A stretch of 64,000 nucleotides of DNA, taken from the NCBI GenBank assembly GCA_947494925.1, contig CANLWS010000009.1, positions 186,001 through 250,000 on the forward strand, read 5' to 3'. Origin of the DNA: an uncultured Alteromonadaceae bacterium. GTDB lineage: Bacteria > Pseudomonadota > Gammaproteobacteria > Enterobacterales > Alteromonadaceae. Position 1 is the first letter of the stretch, and every line of letters begins with the position of its first letter. Shown one piece after another: positions 47,842-58,059 of the stretch. The position numbers were made by a program, and so were the translations under genes. A model generated the notes under the pieces. The model made no database searches, had not been told where the DNA came from, and worked only from the letters and a program-made list of their open reading frames with translations.

Positions 47842-49260
47842 TTAAAGAATCTTCTTAATAAGGCTCAATTTTTTATCGGTAAACGGTGGATAGCGTAAAT
47901 CCAAATCGAACATAAAACTTCTTTTCATGACGGTTTTAAGATGGCTGAAATTATCGAAGCCAATCTTTCCATGATATGCCCCCATACCACTGCTACCCAC
48001 ACCACCAAATGGTAAATTGGAGTTTGCGGCGAACATGAAACCGTCATTTATACACACCATACCCGCACTGGTCTGATTCAGTACCTGCTGTTCGTAGGCA
48101 GAATCTTTTGTGTATGCATACAGTGCCAGAGGTTTAGCTCTGCCATTCACAAATGGGATAGCTGTATCAATGTTATCAAGTGGAATAATCGGCAATATGG
48201 GGCCAAAGATCTCTTCTTTCATCAATGAGCTATCGAGATCCGGATCCATGACAATAGTTGGCTCGATAAATTTCTCGGCTATGTCAACTGTGCCGCCATG
48301 CACAACATTTTGACCTCCCAGATAACTTGCCAGTCGCGCGCTGTGCCGTTCATTAATAATCCGACCGTAGTCCTGACTTTGAGCCACATCCGACCCATAA
48401 AATTCTGATAATTTGCCTTTAATGGCACTGATGAGTTTATCCGCGAGTGATTTGTCAATTAAGACGTAATCAGGGGCAACGCAGGTCTGCCCAGCATTCA
48501 TCCATTTACTCCAGACAATTCTGGCGGCCGTCACTTCAATGTCGGCAGAATTATCAACGATACACGGACTTTTTCCCCCTAGTTCAAGGGTCACAGGAGT
48601 CAGGTTTTCAGCAGCAGCACGCATAACAATTTTGCCGACCGCTTCACCGCCAGTGTAGATGATATGATCAAATTTCTGTTTCAGCAGTTCTGAAGTCTCT
48701 TCCACTGCACCTTCTACAACAATGAAGGCTTCCTTGTCGAGGTATTGCGGCACTATCCGGGCAAGTAAATTGGATACATTGGACGCAAGCTCAGAAGGTT
48801 TAATCACTGCACAGTTGCCCGCAGAAACTGCAGCAATCAGCGGCCCCAGAACAAGTAGCAGAGGATAATTCCATGCGCCGATAACAAGCACTGTGCCCAA
48901 TGGTTCAGGCAACATGTAACTCTTGGCCGGTTGTGCCACCATGGGTGTCGAGACTTTACGGGGCTTCATCCACTTTTTCAGATGTTTAATGCTATGGTCT
49001 ACCTCGCTGACGACAGAGCCTATCTCGGACAGCCAGGACTCCATCGTCCCTTTGTTCAGATCCTTTTTCATAGCCTCAAGGATATTTTCCTGCTCCGCAA
49101 GGGTCATTTTCTTTATCAGCTTAAGCTGTTGCACACGCCACTGGTAATCTTTGCTCCGTCCACCTGCAAAAGTTTCCCGGATCGAATTCACCTGTCCGGC
49201 AATCGCTCCCAAATGGTCCTTTGGGGGAGTAACTTCTGAATTAATTTCCGCAACCTGCAT
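47842..49260 (-). CDS. Aldehyde dehydrogenase, coniferyl/fatty aldehyde type
   Basis: Protein of 472 residues of the short ALDH class (CalB/ALDH3-like), lacking the longer N-terminus of typical ALDHs. Catalytic Cys in [13 protein letters not shown], Glu in [10 protein letters not shown], glycine-rich [12 protein letters not shown]. The C-terminal extension ([17 protein letters not shown]) is typical of this class, which oxidises medium/long-chain or aromatic aldehydes and sits at the membrane face. The start at 49260 has a GAGGT site; the longer frame start at 49311 does not. Confidence 0.9.
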   Translation of the reverse strand: MQVAEINSEVTPPKDHLGAIAGQVNSIRETFAGGRSKDYQWRVQQLKLIKKMTLAEQENILEAMKKDLNKGTMESWLSEIGSVVSEVDHSIKHLKKWMKPRKVSTPMVAQPAKSYMLPEPLGTVLVIGAWNYPLLLVLGPLIAAVSAGNCAVIKPSELASNVSNLLARIVPQYLDKEAFIVVEGAVEETSELLKQKFDHIIYTGGEAVGKIVMRAAAENLTPVTLELGGKSPCIVDNSADIEVTAARIVWSKWMNAGQTCVAPDYVLIDKSLADKLISAIKGKLSEFYGSDVAQSQDYGRIINERHSARLASYLGGQNVVHGGTVDIAEKFIEPTIVMDPDLDSSLMKEEIFGPILPIIPLDNIDTAIPFVNGRAKPLALYAYTKDSAYEQQVLNQTSAGMVCINDGFMFAANSNLPFGGVGSSGMGAYHGKIGFDNFSHLKTVMKRSFMFDLDLRYPPFTDKKLSLIKKIL

Positions 49261-49360
49261 AGATACCTCATTTTTACGACACGCTGAGCTTATCGTTTTA
49301 TTATGGCACAAAATAACCCGGAGTTAACACCTATAACATTGAGTTTAAAGAGGCAATAAA

Positions 49361-49383
49361 AAAGGCCACGCTAGGTGACCTTT
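49361..49383 (-). terminator. Terminator after purA
   Basis: AAAGGCCAC-GCTAG-GTGACCTTT hairpin with one mismatch. On the minus strand it is followed by a T-run (TTTTTTATT), 24 nt after the purA stop. Confidence 0.8.
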
Positions 49384-49406
49384 TCTGTGTTTCTGTGCTT
49401 TTTCAA

Positions 49407-50771
<1,365 letters not shown>

Positions 50772-50807
50772 TTACCGGGAATCTAGATATGTGGGTCAAT
50801 TCAGCTG

Positions 50808-50993
50808 TTAAAGTAAAAAATACAGGCATACGCAACCGATTGTCACCATAACTCCGCCCATAGTTCGCAGTTGATCCACCGGCTGCCTGGAAATCTGTTT
50901 GATGTACTCTTGCCATCGATTAGGAAATAACATTGGGCCAATACCCTCCAGAATCATAACAAGGGCGATGGCTATCCATATTGCTTCGGGCAT
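50808..50993 (-). CDS. yjeT: DUF2065 membrane protein YjeT
   Basis: Protein of 61 residues with two membrane segments (about 5-22 and 43-60) and the DUF2065 motif GIGPMLFPNRWQEYI. The neighbourhood with purA is conserved in E. coli (hflC-yjeT-purA). The hflKC genes that usually precede it are absent here; a divergent aldo/keto reductase gene takes that place. Confidence 0.88.
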   Translation of the reverse strand: MPEAIWIAIALVMILEGIGPMLFPNRWQEYIKQISRQPVDQLRTMGGVMVTIGCVCLYFLL

Positions 50994-51195
50994 AGTTAGG
51001 AACTCGACTCATTTATGCAGACTATTTTTATTGCAGTCGTCATGATAGAAGCTAGCTCCACTTATATTCAATCTAAATATCACTTGTTGCGCAATTATCG
51101 TGGCGACCAATTAATTAGAGTATTACATCACCCTCTCAGATTTTCTTCCGTGCCACTAAGATCAAGATTTGACAATTTTTAACCACTCACTTAAC

Positions 51196-51217
51196 TTATG
51201 TCTTATATAAGACATAA
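51196..51217. promoter_or_regulatory. 22-bp perfect palindrome upstream of the aldo/keto reductase
   Basis: TTATGTCTTAT followed directly by its reverse complement. Palindromes of this size with a TATA centre are typical of dimeric repressors, for instance GntR-type. It sits 22 nt before the chosen AKR start and would overlap the -10/start region. The longest possible reading frame begins inside it, which argues for the later ATG. Confidence 0.65.
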
Positions 51218-51239
51218 TTTTACTACTATGGAACTCAAT

Positions 51240-52199
51240 ATGCAGAATCTGTCGATGCCAAAAGTCGGTTTTGGCCTTTGGAAAATAGCACCTGAAGACT
51301 GTGCTGAAGCAGTTTACAATGCGATAAAAGTGGGCTATCGACACTTGGACAGCGCCTGCGACTACGGAAATGAAGTACAGGTGGGTGAAGGCATCAAACG
51401 CGCTATTGCGGATGGTCTGTGTACCAGGAAAGAGCTATGGATTACGTCCAAGCTCTGGAACACCTTTCACCAGAAGGAGCATGTGGGTCTGGCAATGCAG
51501 AAAACACTGGACGATCTGCAATTGGATTACCTTGATCTATATCTGATTCATTTTCCTATTGCTCAAGCCTTTGTACCAATTGAAGAACGTTACCCACCAG
51601 AGTGGATACACGATCCCAGCGCACAAAACCCCACAATGAAAATGGCCAAAGTTCCACTCTATGAAACATGGCAGGCAATGGAAGCATTAGTTGATAAAGG
51701 TCAAAGTAAATACATAGGAGTATGTAATTACAATACTGGCTTGCTTAATGATTTAATGACCTACGCGAGGATCCCACCTGCCGTTTTACAAGTTGAATCT
51801 CACCCTTACCTGACCCAGGAAAGGCTGATGAGGTTGAGCTCAGACTACGGTATTCAGGTCACTGCCTTTTCGCCATTGGGCGCATTATCTTATCTCGAAC
51901 TGGATATGGCGGGACAGAGCGAATCTGTGCTTGAACAGGAAGTTATCAAAAAAGCAGCATCGCGACTCGAAAAAACTGCCGCGCAAATTGTATTGCGATG
52001 GGGTGTTCAGCGTGGCAATGCAATTATTCCTAAAACCACCAAAACGGCACGACTAATTGAGAATTTATCGATTTTCGATTTCGAATTGAATGAGCAGGAA
52101 ATGCTAGCTATTTCTGCGCTAAATTGCGACAGGAGATTCAATGATCCTGGCCATTTTTGCGAAGCCGCGTTCAATAAATTTTATCCTATTTACGATTAG
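51240..52199 (+). CDS. Aldo/keto reductase (xylose-reductase-like)
   Basis: NAD(P)H-dependent aldehyde reductase of 319 residues. The catalytic tetrad is visible: Asp and Tyr in HLDSACDYGNE, Lys in WITSKLWN, His in YLIHFPIA. The run IAQAFVPIEERYPPEW and IPKTTKTARLIENL match the AKR2B group, known from fungal xylose reductases, more than bacterial AKR5 enzymes. Start 51240 is chosen over 51198 and 51228 because of a GGAA site and the family N-terminus (MPKVGFGLWKI). First gene of a tight three-gene operon. Confidence 0.85.
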   Translation: MQNLSMPKVGFGLWKIAPEDCAEAVYNAIKVGYRHLDSACDYGNEVQVGEGIKRAIADGLCTRKELWITSKLWNTFHQKEHVGLAMQKTLDDLQLDYLDLYLIHFPIAQAFVPIEERYPPEWIHDPSAQNPTMKMAKVPLYETWQAMEALVDKGQSKYIGVCNYNTGLLNDLMTYARIPPAVLQVESHPYLTQERLMRLSSDYGIQVTAFSPLGALSYLELDMAGQSESVLEQEVIKKAASRLEKTAAQIVLRWGVQRGNAIIPKTTKTARLIENLSIFDFELNEQEMLAISALNCDRRFNDPGHFCEAAFNKFYPIYD

Positions 52200-52208
52200 G
52201 TCACTGAT

Positions 52209-53198
52209 ATGTCAGCGCATCAAATTCAATTTGCCGAAGTAGAAGGGCAAATTCTCTCGGGAGACAGCCGTTTTCCGCAGGTCATTACAAACCAAGAAGA
52301 ATTCTCATCGGTAGAAGCCTGCTGTGCATGGATAAAATCCAATCTTGCCGAAATTGAGTCTGAATTGGCAGAATCAGGAGCAGTACTTTTTCGAGGGTTT
52401 CCCATTACCAACGCCGAGGAATTTGATGAGTTTTCCGCCGCATTTGGTTATCCGAATTTTACCTATCAGGAATCTTTATCGAATGCAGTAAGGATCAACT
52501 TTACCGAGCGTGTATTCACTGCGAATGAGGCTCCCAAAGATGTGGAAATTTTTCTGCATCACGAAATGGCGCAAACCCCGATTTCTCCAAGCAAACTGTT
52601 TTTCTATTGTCACAGTGCAGCTGACAAAGGGGGAGCAACGCCATTATGTCGCTCCGATATGCTGTTTGCAGAATTCGCTGAACATATGCCAGAAGTCGCA
52701 AGTCAATTTGTTCGCAAGGGGCTCAAGTATACCACCCAGATGCCGGCAGAAAATGATCCTGGTAGTGGACAAGGCCGAAGCTGGAAAAGTACACTCAGCG
52801 TTGAAACTAAAGAGCAAGCCGAGGCAAAACTGTTGGATTTAGGATACTCTTGGGATTGGTTAACTGATCACAGCCTTCGGGCCACTACGCCTGTTTTACC
52901 TGCGGTTATCGACATAGGGAAAGAACGACAAGTGTTTTACAACCAGCTTATCGCAGCCTACCTGGGCTGGAGCGGCGTGAAAGAAAACCCATCCAGCGCA
53001 ATCACATTTGGTGACGACTCTGCCATTCCCACCGAAGCATTGGATCTCATCGCGACCTTGGCTGGCCAATTCACTTTTGACCTCCCTTGGCAGGACGGAG
53101 ACGTCGCGTTAGTGGATAATTACATGGCGATGCATGGCAGAAGGCCATTTAGTGGTGATCGCAAACGACAGGTGCTAGTTGCACTTGCTGCCGACTAG
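52209..53198 (+). CDS. TauD/TfdA-family Fe(II)/2-oxoglutarate dioxygenase (SyrP-like)
   Basis: Protein of 329 residues. The iron facial triad is H117-x-E119 in FLHHEMAQT and H309 in YMAMHGRRPF; the following Arg residues (RRPF and DRKRQ) bind 2-oxoglutarate. The HxE variant and the phrase DKGGATP place it nearer SyrP-like hydroxylases than true taurine dioxygenase. It hydroxylates or cleaves an unknown substrate. It follows the AKR by 9 nt and precedes the YeiH gene by 9 nt. Confidence 0.87.
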   Translation: MSAHQIQFAEVEGQILSGDSRFPQVITNQEEFSSVEACCAWIKSNLAEIESELAESGAVLFRGFPITNAEEFDEFSAAFGYPNFTYQESLSNAVRINFTERVFTANEAPKDVEIFLHHEMAQTPISPSKLFFYCHSAADKGGATPLCRSDMLFAEFAEHMPEVASQFVRKGLKYTTQMPAENDPGSGQGRSWKSTLSVETKEQAEAKLLDLGYSWDWLTDHSLRATTPVLPAVIDIGKERQVFYNQLIAAYLGWSGVKENPSSAITFGDDSAIPTEALDLIATLAGQFTFDLPWQDGDVALVDNYMAMHGRRPFSGDRKRQVLVALAAD

Positions 53199-53207
53199 TT
53201 ACCATTG

Positions 53208-54185
53208 ATGAGTAGTATCAAGGCATTTTTACCGGGAATATGGGTCACTGTCATCACTGGACTGGCGGCTTTGTTTCTGTCAGAACATTATGGCGCCCCC
53301 GTTATGTTGTTTGCCTTGTTATTAGGCCTGGCCCTATCTTTTCTCTATGACGGTACAAAATGTCAGGCAGGAATCGAATTTACTGCTTGTCATATTCTTC
53401 GTATTGGCGTCGCCTTACTTGGCTTGAGGATAGCCTTTGATGATCTGATGGCATTAGGTTGGAAAACCGGATTACTGTTGGTCGCAGCGATCGTCAGCAC
53501 CCTTCTGTTTGGGTTGGTAGTTGCTAAATTGTTTGGGTTGCGAAAACGATTTGGTGTACTGACTGGCGGTGCAGTAGGCATTTGTGGAGCTTCCGCAGCA
53601 ATGGCGATTTCCGCCGTACTTCCTCAGGACAAACAGCAGGAACAAGACACCTTACTGACTATCATTGGGGTCACATCTCTGTCTACCCTGGCGATGATTT
53701 TATACCCGATGCTTGCGACCTATTTGGGCCTCGAAACCCAACAAATCAGTATTTTCCTGGGCGGCACTATACATGATGTAGCGCAGGTAGTAGGTGCGGG
53801 CTATTCAGTATCAGAGCAAACCGGCGATCTGGCAACCTTGACTAAACTAGTTCGGGTAGCTTTTTTGATGCCCGTCGTTGCCTGCATTCTGCTTACATTG
53901 CGCCTGAACTTAGGCGATTCAGACGGCAAGGCGCCTGGGATCCCAGCCTTTCTGATTGGTTTTGTTGTATTGATGGTGATAAACAGCGTGTTGCAAGTTC
54001 CGGAAATCATCACATACACAGCGAGTGAAATTTCGCGCTTTGCATTAGTAATATCAATAGCGGCAATTGGCATGAAATCGAATTTGCGCCAGCTTCTTTC
54101 AGTAGGTGCGAAACCGGTTGTATTAATGGTGCTTGAAACGACCTGGATAGCATTGATTATCCTGGCCGGAATTTTATACCTGTAA
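53208..54185 (+). CDS. YeiH/UPF0324-family membrane protein (putative sulfate exporter family)
   Basis: Protein of 325 residues with about nine to ten membrane segments. The conserved block GAVGICGASAAMAISAVLP and the GGTIHDVAQVVGAGYSVS motif identify the UPF0324/YeiH family, often labelled sulfate exporter although direct evidence is thin. A TTG three bases upstream could also start. Within an operon with a 2OG dioxygenase and an aldehyde reductase, export of a product such as sulfite is a testable guess. Confidence 0.9.
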   Translation: MSSIKAFLPGIWVTVITGLAALFLSEHYGAPVMLFALLLGLALSFLYDGTKCQAGIEFTACHILRIGVALLGLRIAFDDLMALGWKTGLLLVAAIVSTLLFGLVVAKLFGLRKRFGVLTGGAVGICGASAAMAISAVLPQDKQQEQDTLLTIIGVTSLSTLAMILYPMLATYLGLETQQISIFLGGTIHDVAQVVGAGYSVSEQTGDLATLTKLVRVAFLMPVVACILLTLRLNLGDSDGKAPGIPAFLIGFVVLMVINSVLQVPEIITYTASEISRFALVISIAAIGMKSNLRQLLSVGAKPVVLMVLETTWIALIILAGILYL

Positions 54186-54206
54186 AAGCCCTTCTTGGTT
54201 GGGCTT
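54186..54206. terminator. Short bidirectional terminator
   Basis: AAGCCC-N9-GGGCTT hairpin between the YeiH stop and the convergent kinase stop. Confidence 0.5.
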
Positions 54207-54207
54207 A

Positions 54208-55686
54208 TTAAGCCAAGTTAAGGGTGAAGCTGAAACTGCTGCCTTTGCCCAGTTCACTTTCAACACTCAATTCGGAATCAATCAGCGCCATCAGTTTTTT
54301 ACTGATCGCCAGACCTAAACCTGCATGGACTCCATTGTCCTTTTCAGTATTCGTTGCCTGGTATCTGGCATCAAAAATGTATTCAATTTCCTGCTCACTG
54401 ATCCCAACCCCGTTGTCACGGACGTCTATTCGCAACTTACCATTGTCATTAGATACCTCAATCTGAATATGTCCATCCTGAGGTGTATGCCTGAGGGCAT
54501 TCTCTAGCAGGTTAGTGAGTACTCGCTCCAACTTCCCAATATCAGCGATGACGCGATAATCAAACTGACTGGGGGTAACAGTCAAACTGATATTTTTTTC
54601 TTGCGCTTGTTCCATGAACTTGGCCGCTACATCGTAAAGTAGTTCGCCAAGGGGAAAAGCCTCTTTATTTAATGCCACCTGACCACCGTCGAGATAGGCT
54701 AATTCAAAGATTTGATCAATTAAGCGTTTCAGATTTCTGGCATTGCGCAGTGTAATGTCAACAAAGCGTTTTTTGTCCTGTTCGCTTAACTTGTCTCCTC
54801 CCAGTGCAAGCGTTTCGATATACCCCTGAAGATTTGCAAGCGGTGTTCTAAGATCGTGAGAAAGGTCGGTCAATAACATCCGGCGTTGCTCATCAATCTT
54901 TTGCAACTCGTCAAACTGTGTGTCTATATGATGGAGCATGTCGTTAAACGCGCAACCGAGCCGTTGAACTTCGTTGTGACTTTCCCTGCGCCAACTTTCT
55001 AACTGCCGAGGGAGACCATCGCGTTGAAAATCCGCAGCACGAATATTATCCATTTCATCACTTAAGCGACGCAAAGGTGCTGTGAAGAACTTAAACAACA
55101 TTAACAGTACCACCAGCAAAAAGACTAAAGAGGCGATGACTAAAAAGATAAACTCTCGTGTATTCTGATTGCTCTCAACGGCACTGAATGCATCGTCGTA
55201 TATCTCGCCACCGATAATCACATACAAATAGCCCTGCAGAACGTGTTCATCAAACACTCTGGCCACAGAGAATATTTTCTGAACATCAAATTGTTTGGGA
55301 TCATCGCCAAAAATAGGAAGTTCGCTCGTCCCCTCAAACATTTCGGTAAGGGGTTCAAGATTGATTTGCTGGCGCTTTACTTTACCTTCCTGTGCTGAAT
55401 GAGTCAGCACATTGCCGTCGGGATCCAGATAATAAAACTCAAAATTGGGACCTAACACCATGAGAGTATGAAACAAGTTTTTTAGCGCACTGTGATTGTA
55501 GACGCCACTTTTTAAAACTGGGTTGTCGCTAACCAGATATTCTGCAAGCCCTAAATGCAGTTTCTGCTCTGCTTCGCTTTTTGCCAACTGCTGGTAGTAG
55601 CTGGACGCTCCGAAAAACACCGTTACCACCAAGATGAAAACAGCAACAAGTGTTAAAGCGAGTCGTTGATAAAAACAGAGTTTCAT
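54208..55686 (-). CDS. Sensor histidine kinase
   Basis: Protein of 492 residues. Membrane segment (~7-28), periplasmic sensor (~30-177), second membrane segment (~179-200), HAMP (~200-255), HisKA with phospho-His at about 277 (TDLSHDLRTPLAN) and HATPase_c with N box (TNLLENALRHTPQDG), DNGVGIS and GLGLAISKKL. The periplasmic part FEFYYLDPDGNVLTHS resembles a PAS/Cache-like sensor. It is encoded 18 nt after its response regulator. A GTG nine bases upstream is an alternative start. Confidence 0.92.
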   Translation of the reverse strand: MKLCFYQRLALTLVAVFILVVTVFFGASSYYQQLAKSEAEQKLHLGLAEYLVSDNPVLKSGVYNHSALKNLFHTLMVLGPNFEFYYLDPDGNVLTHSAQEGKVKRQQINLEPLTEMFEGTSELPIFGDDPKQFDVQKIFSVARVFDEHVLQGYLYVIIGGEIYDDAFSAVESNQNTREFIFLVIASLVFLLVVLLMLFKFFTAPLRRLSDEMDNIRAADFQRDGLPRQLESWRRESHNEVQRLGCAFNDMLHHIDTQFDELQKIDEQRRMLLTDLSHDLRTPLANLQGYIETLALGGDKLSEQDKKRFVDITLRNARNLKRLIDQIFELAYLDGGQVALNKEAFPLGELLYDVAAKFMEQAQEKNISLTVTPSQFDYRVIADIGKLERVLTNLLENALRHTPQDGHIQIEVSNDNGKLRIDVRDNGVGISEQEIEYIFDARYQATNTEKDNGVHAGLGLAISKKLMALIDSELSVESELGKGSSFSFTLNLA

Positions 55687-55704
55687 TTCTCCCACCCGAG
55701 CCTG

Positions 55705-56424
55705 CTAGCTCACACCCTGGGGACTAAATTTGTAACCTACTCCCCAAACTGTTTGCACGATTTTAGGATCAGTAGCATCAGATTCGATTTTTGCACGCAA
55801 CCTGTTGATATGAGAATTGACCGTATGTTCATAGCCACTATGGTGATATCCCCAAACTGATTCTAGCAACTGACTGCGGCTAAAGACCTGATTGGGATGA
55901 CTGGCCAGATGAAACAGAAGTTCAAATTCTGTCGCGGTCAGGTCCAATTCGGTCCCCTCAAATATGACCTGATGATTTTTCTGATTGATGCTTAACCGAC
56001 CTATTTCCAGCGGCTTTTCACTATCTACTTGCTGGGGTTGGCTAGCGCTTTGCAATACATGAACTTTACGTAACTGGGCCCTTACCCTTGCTTGTAGTTC
56101 ACGAACGCTGAATGGTTTAGTCATATAATCATCAGCACCCAGCTCCAAACCCAGTACACGGTCTGTTTCTGAGTTTTTTGCAGTAAGCATGATAATTGCC
56201 TGTTCCGGTTTTTTTTCTCTGACCTGCCGACAGATGTCCAGACCACTTTTACCAGGTAACATCACGTCGAGTATTAGAAGTGAGAAGTCGTTTTCGAGTG
56301 CTAATTGCAGTGCTCTTTCACCGTTGTCCTGATGAGTTATTTCTGCACCCAATTCAATCAGGTTGACCCGAATCAAGTCGGCGATATCCAAATCATCCTC
56401 AACGACTAATATTTTGTCGGTCAT
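55705..56424 (-). CDS. OmpR/PhoB-family response regulator
   Basis: Protein of 239 residues: receiver domain (1-120; acid pair ED at 9-10, phospho-acceptor D53 in LILDVMLPGKSG, Lys in MLTAKNSE) and winged-helix DNA-binding domain (~140-235; LDLTATEFELLFHLASHPNQVFSR, VNSHINRLRAKIE, WGVGYKF). The start at MTDKILVVEDD follows an AGG-rich site. Partner of the kinase downstream and probable regulator of the two spondin-like genes upstream. Confidence 0.94.
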   Translation of the reverse strand: MTDKILVVEDDLDIADLIRVNLIELGAEITHQDNGERALQLALENDFSLLILDVMLPGKSGLDICRQVREKKPEQAIIMLTAKNSETDRVLGLELGADDYMTKPFSVRELQARVRAQLRKVHVLQSASQPQQVDSEKPLEIGRLSINQKNHQVIFEGTELDLTATEFELLFHLASHPNQVFSRSQLLESVWGYHHSGYEHTVNSHINRLRAKIESDATDPKIVQTVWGVGYKFSPQGVS

Positions 56425-56555
56425 ATTGCCTAGCCTCACAATTCAAAAATAAAAAACTGACTACAATGTGGCTGTTCCAGCTTTCAAACGAATGAAACAT
56501 GCTTTCTTCATCACACTGTAATCAGTAATCTATCAGCCTTATTGGCAATTGGGTA

Positions 56556-57308
56556 TTACTCTGTGCGCGTCACCCTGATACGCATTACTGGATTGTCGAA
56601 CTTATGTTGATTATTCAACACTGAACCACTCAAACCATCATCTGCTGAAACCACACCGCTATGGGCGCCAACAAAGTCAACGTCGTCGCGGTCAGCAACA
56701 AAGCCCGTTCCGCCATCTGCCGGACCAGGAATGGTACCTGCAGCCTCTGTATTGGCTTCTGTGCCCGAGTCGTATGCTCTGGTGGTGGTTGTCCAGCTAT
56801 CACCAACTTCAAGTTGACTCAGATCCCAAGCATTGAGACCAGAGAAAGCGTCATTGGTATTCACTAACATAGTCGCCACAGATAACTTGGCGTCGGTAAT
56901 ATCTTCGATTGTGACACTGATTGTCTCATTGCCGGCTGGTCCAATTGGGCCCGCACCAGATGCAGAAGCCATGACCACCGGTAATCCAAGTAAGCCCGAG
57001 TTATCGCCACCTTCAGCCATAGTTTCCAGTTCTACAGAGGCTGGTTCTCCAAATGTCCACAAATTGCCTTCTTGATGCAAAATCACTGCAACAGGTGACA
57101 ACGGCTGGAAGTTTGTCATGTTTGTGACAGTCACTTCATAACTTACGTTCACCGGTGTTGGAGCTGGTGTCGGTGTTGGAGTTGGAGTCGGTGTTGGTGT
57201 TGGAGTCGGCGTTGGTGCCGGATCATCATCACTACATGCGGTCATGGTTAGCGCCATAGCCGCCACCAGTGCTAAATGTAATTTGTTTGCTTTAAAATGC
57301 TTATACAT
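56556..57308 (-). CDS. Spondin-domain lipoprotein with Pro-Thr linker
   Basis: Protein of 250 residues. The lipobox is ALTMTACSD, so the mature protein is lipid-anchored at Cys25. A (PT)n linker (~31-52) is followed by a Spondin_N-like beta domain (YEVTVTNMTNFQPLSPVAVILH, then GFVADRDDVDFVGAHSG). Spondin_N folds bind surfaces or matrix in animals; in bacteria the role is unknown. Paralogue of the gene 9 nt upstream. The linker is encoded by a variable-looking GTTGGA/GTCGGT repeat. Confidence 0.83.
   Translation of the reverse strand: MYKHFKANKLHLALVAAMALTMTACSDDDPAPTPTPTPTPTPTPTPTPAPTPVNVSYEVTVTNMTNFQPLSPVAVILHQEGNLWTFGEPASVELETMAEGGDNSGLLGLPVVMASASGAGPIGPAGNETISVTIEDITDAKLSVATMLVNTNDAFSGLNAWDLSQLEVGDSWTTTTRAYDSGTEANTEAAGTIPGPADGGTGFVADRDDVDFVGAHSGVVSADDGLSGSVLNNQHKFDNPVMRIRVTRTE
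57154..57222 (-). repeat. Degenerate hexanucleotide repeat encoding the Pro-Thr linker
   Basis: Imperfect repeats of GGTGTT / GGAGTC / GGTGTC on the plus strand, read as alternating Pro and Thr codons. Slippage could change linker length without a frameshift in steps of six bases. Confidence 0.8.
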
Positions 57309-57317
57309 AACAGTCTC

Positions 57318-58016
57318 CTAGTTAACGGTTACTGTTACTTTGGCCACAGGGTTTAACCAGCGATGAACAGTATTATCGATGTCGCTCGCGCCGCCGTCAG
57401 CCATATCGTCGCCGATGCTTCCTCGGTGAATGTGAACAGTAGCATTGGTTTCAGTATTCGTTACGCCAGAACCATTCATACCCAAGATAGGCTCAAGAGG
57501 GGGAGGAACAGGCATACCTGGTACGCCCGGCGCACCACCGCCGCGAAGCTCATCATTTGCTTCAGTGCCTGCATCATAGGCATTTAGATAGACTGTGTAA
57601 GTACCGGCTTCAGTAGGTATGGTCCAGTTATCCAGGCCAATGAACCCATCATTACTTGGTAAAATCATACCAACAATTGACAGAACTGAGTTGCCATCAG
57701 CATTTGTCACGCTCACTGTCTGACTAGCACCTGGTGCTGTTAAGCCTTCTGTATTGGCAAAGTTTGCGCTAATTGCTTCACCGACTGTTGCCAAACCTGC
57801 AAGAGAACCGCCCTCAGCCATTTCCTGAATTTCAGGAATAGCCGCTTCACCGATTTCAAATAAGCTGTTATCCGGAGAGTGCGCTATAGAAAGAACAGGA
57901 GTGAAATATAAACCTTGGGTCAAATTTTGAACTTCGATCGTTAAATCTGCTGCAAAAGCTTGTTGAGAAGTTGCTGCCAATATACCGGCAGTCAATAGTG
58001 TATTAATTTTTTTCAT
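57318..58016 (-). CDS. Secreted spondin-domain protein
   Basis: Protein of 232 residues: signal peptide (INTLLTAGILAATSQQAFAA) and a Spondin_N-like beta domain (LTIEVQNLTQGLYFTPVLSIAH; AGTYTVYLNAYDAGTEANDE; HIHRGSIGD). It shares the TEANDE/TEANTE and N-terminal strand patterns with the following lipoprotein, so the two arose by duplication. ATG 58016 has a GAGGAA ribosome-binding site that lies inside an inverted repeat, suggesting translational control. First gene of an apparent spondin-spondin-RR-HK operon. Confidence 0.82.
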   Translation of the reverse strand: MKKINTLLTAGILAATSQQAFAADLTIEVQNLTQGLYFTPVLSIAHSPDNSLFEIGEAAIPEIQEMAEGGSLAGLATVGEAISANFANTEGLTAPGASQTVSVTNADGNSVLSIVGMILPSNDGFIGLDNWTIPTEAGTYTVYLNAYDAGTEANDELRGGGAPGVPGMPVPPPLEPILGMNGSGVTNTETNATVHIHRGSIGDDMADGGASDIDNTVHRWLNPVAKVTVTVN

Positions 58017-58021
58017 CAGTT

Positions 58022-58059
58022 TTCCTCGCAAGAAAGTAATTGTTTTAAGCTGCGAGGAA
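58022..58059 (-). promoter_or_regulatory. Hairpin that includes the ribosome-binding site of the spondin gene
   Basis: TTCCTCGCA (58051-58059 complement) and TGCGAGGAA (58022-58030 complement) are exact 9-bp inverted copies around a 20-nt loop. The second arm contains the GAGGAA site, 5 nt from the AUG. Folding would hide the site. A promoter-like TTTACA-N18-GATACT lies just upstream on the minus strand. Confidence 0.6.

Noticed and set aside
56786-56795. TGGTTGTCCA core inside the spondin lipoprotein gene
   Set aside because: It encodes conserved protein sequence (SWTTTT on the other strand) and is not flanked by a hairpin; treated as a chance match to the REP-like core.
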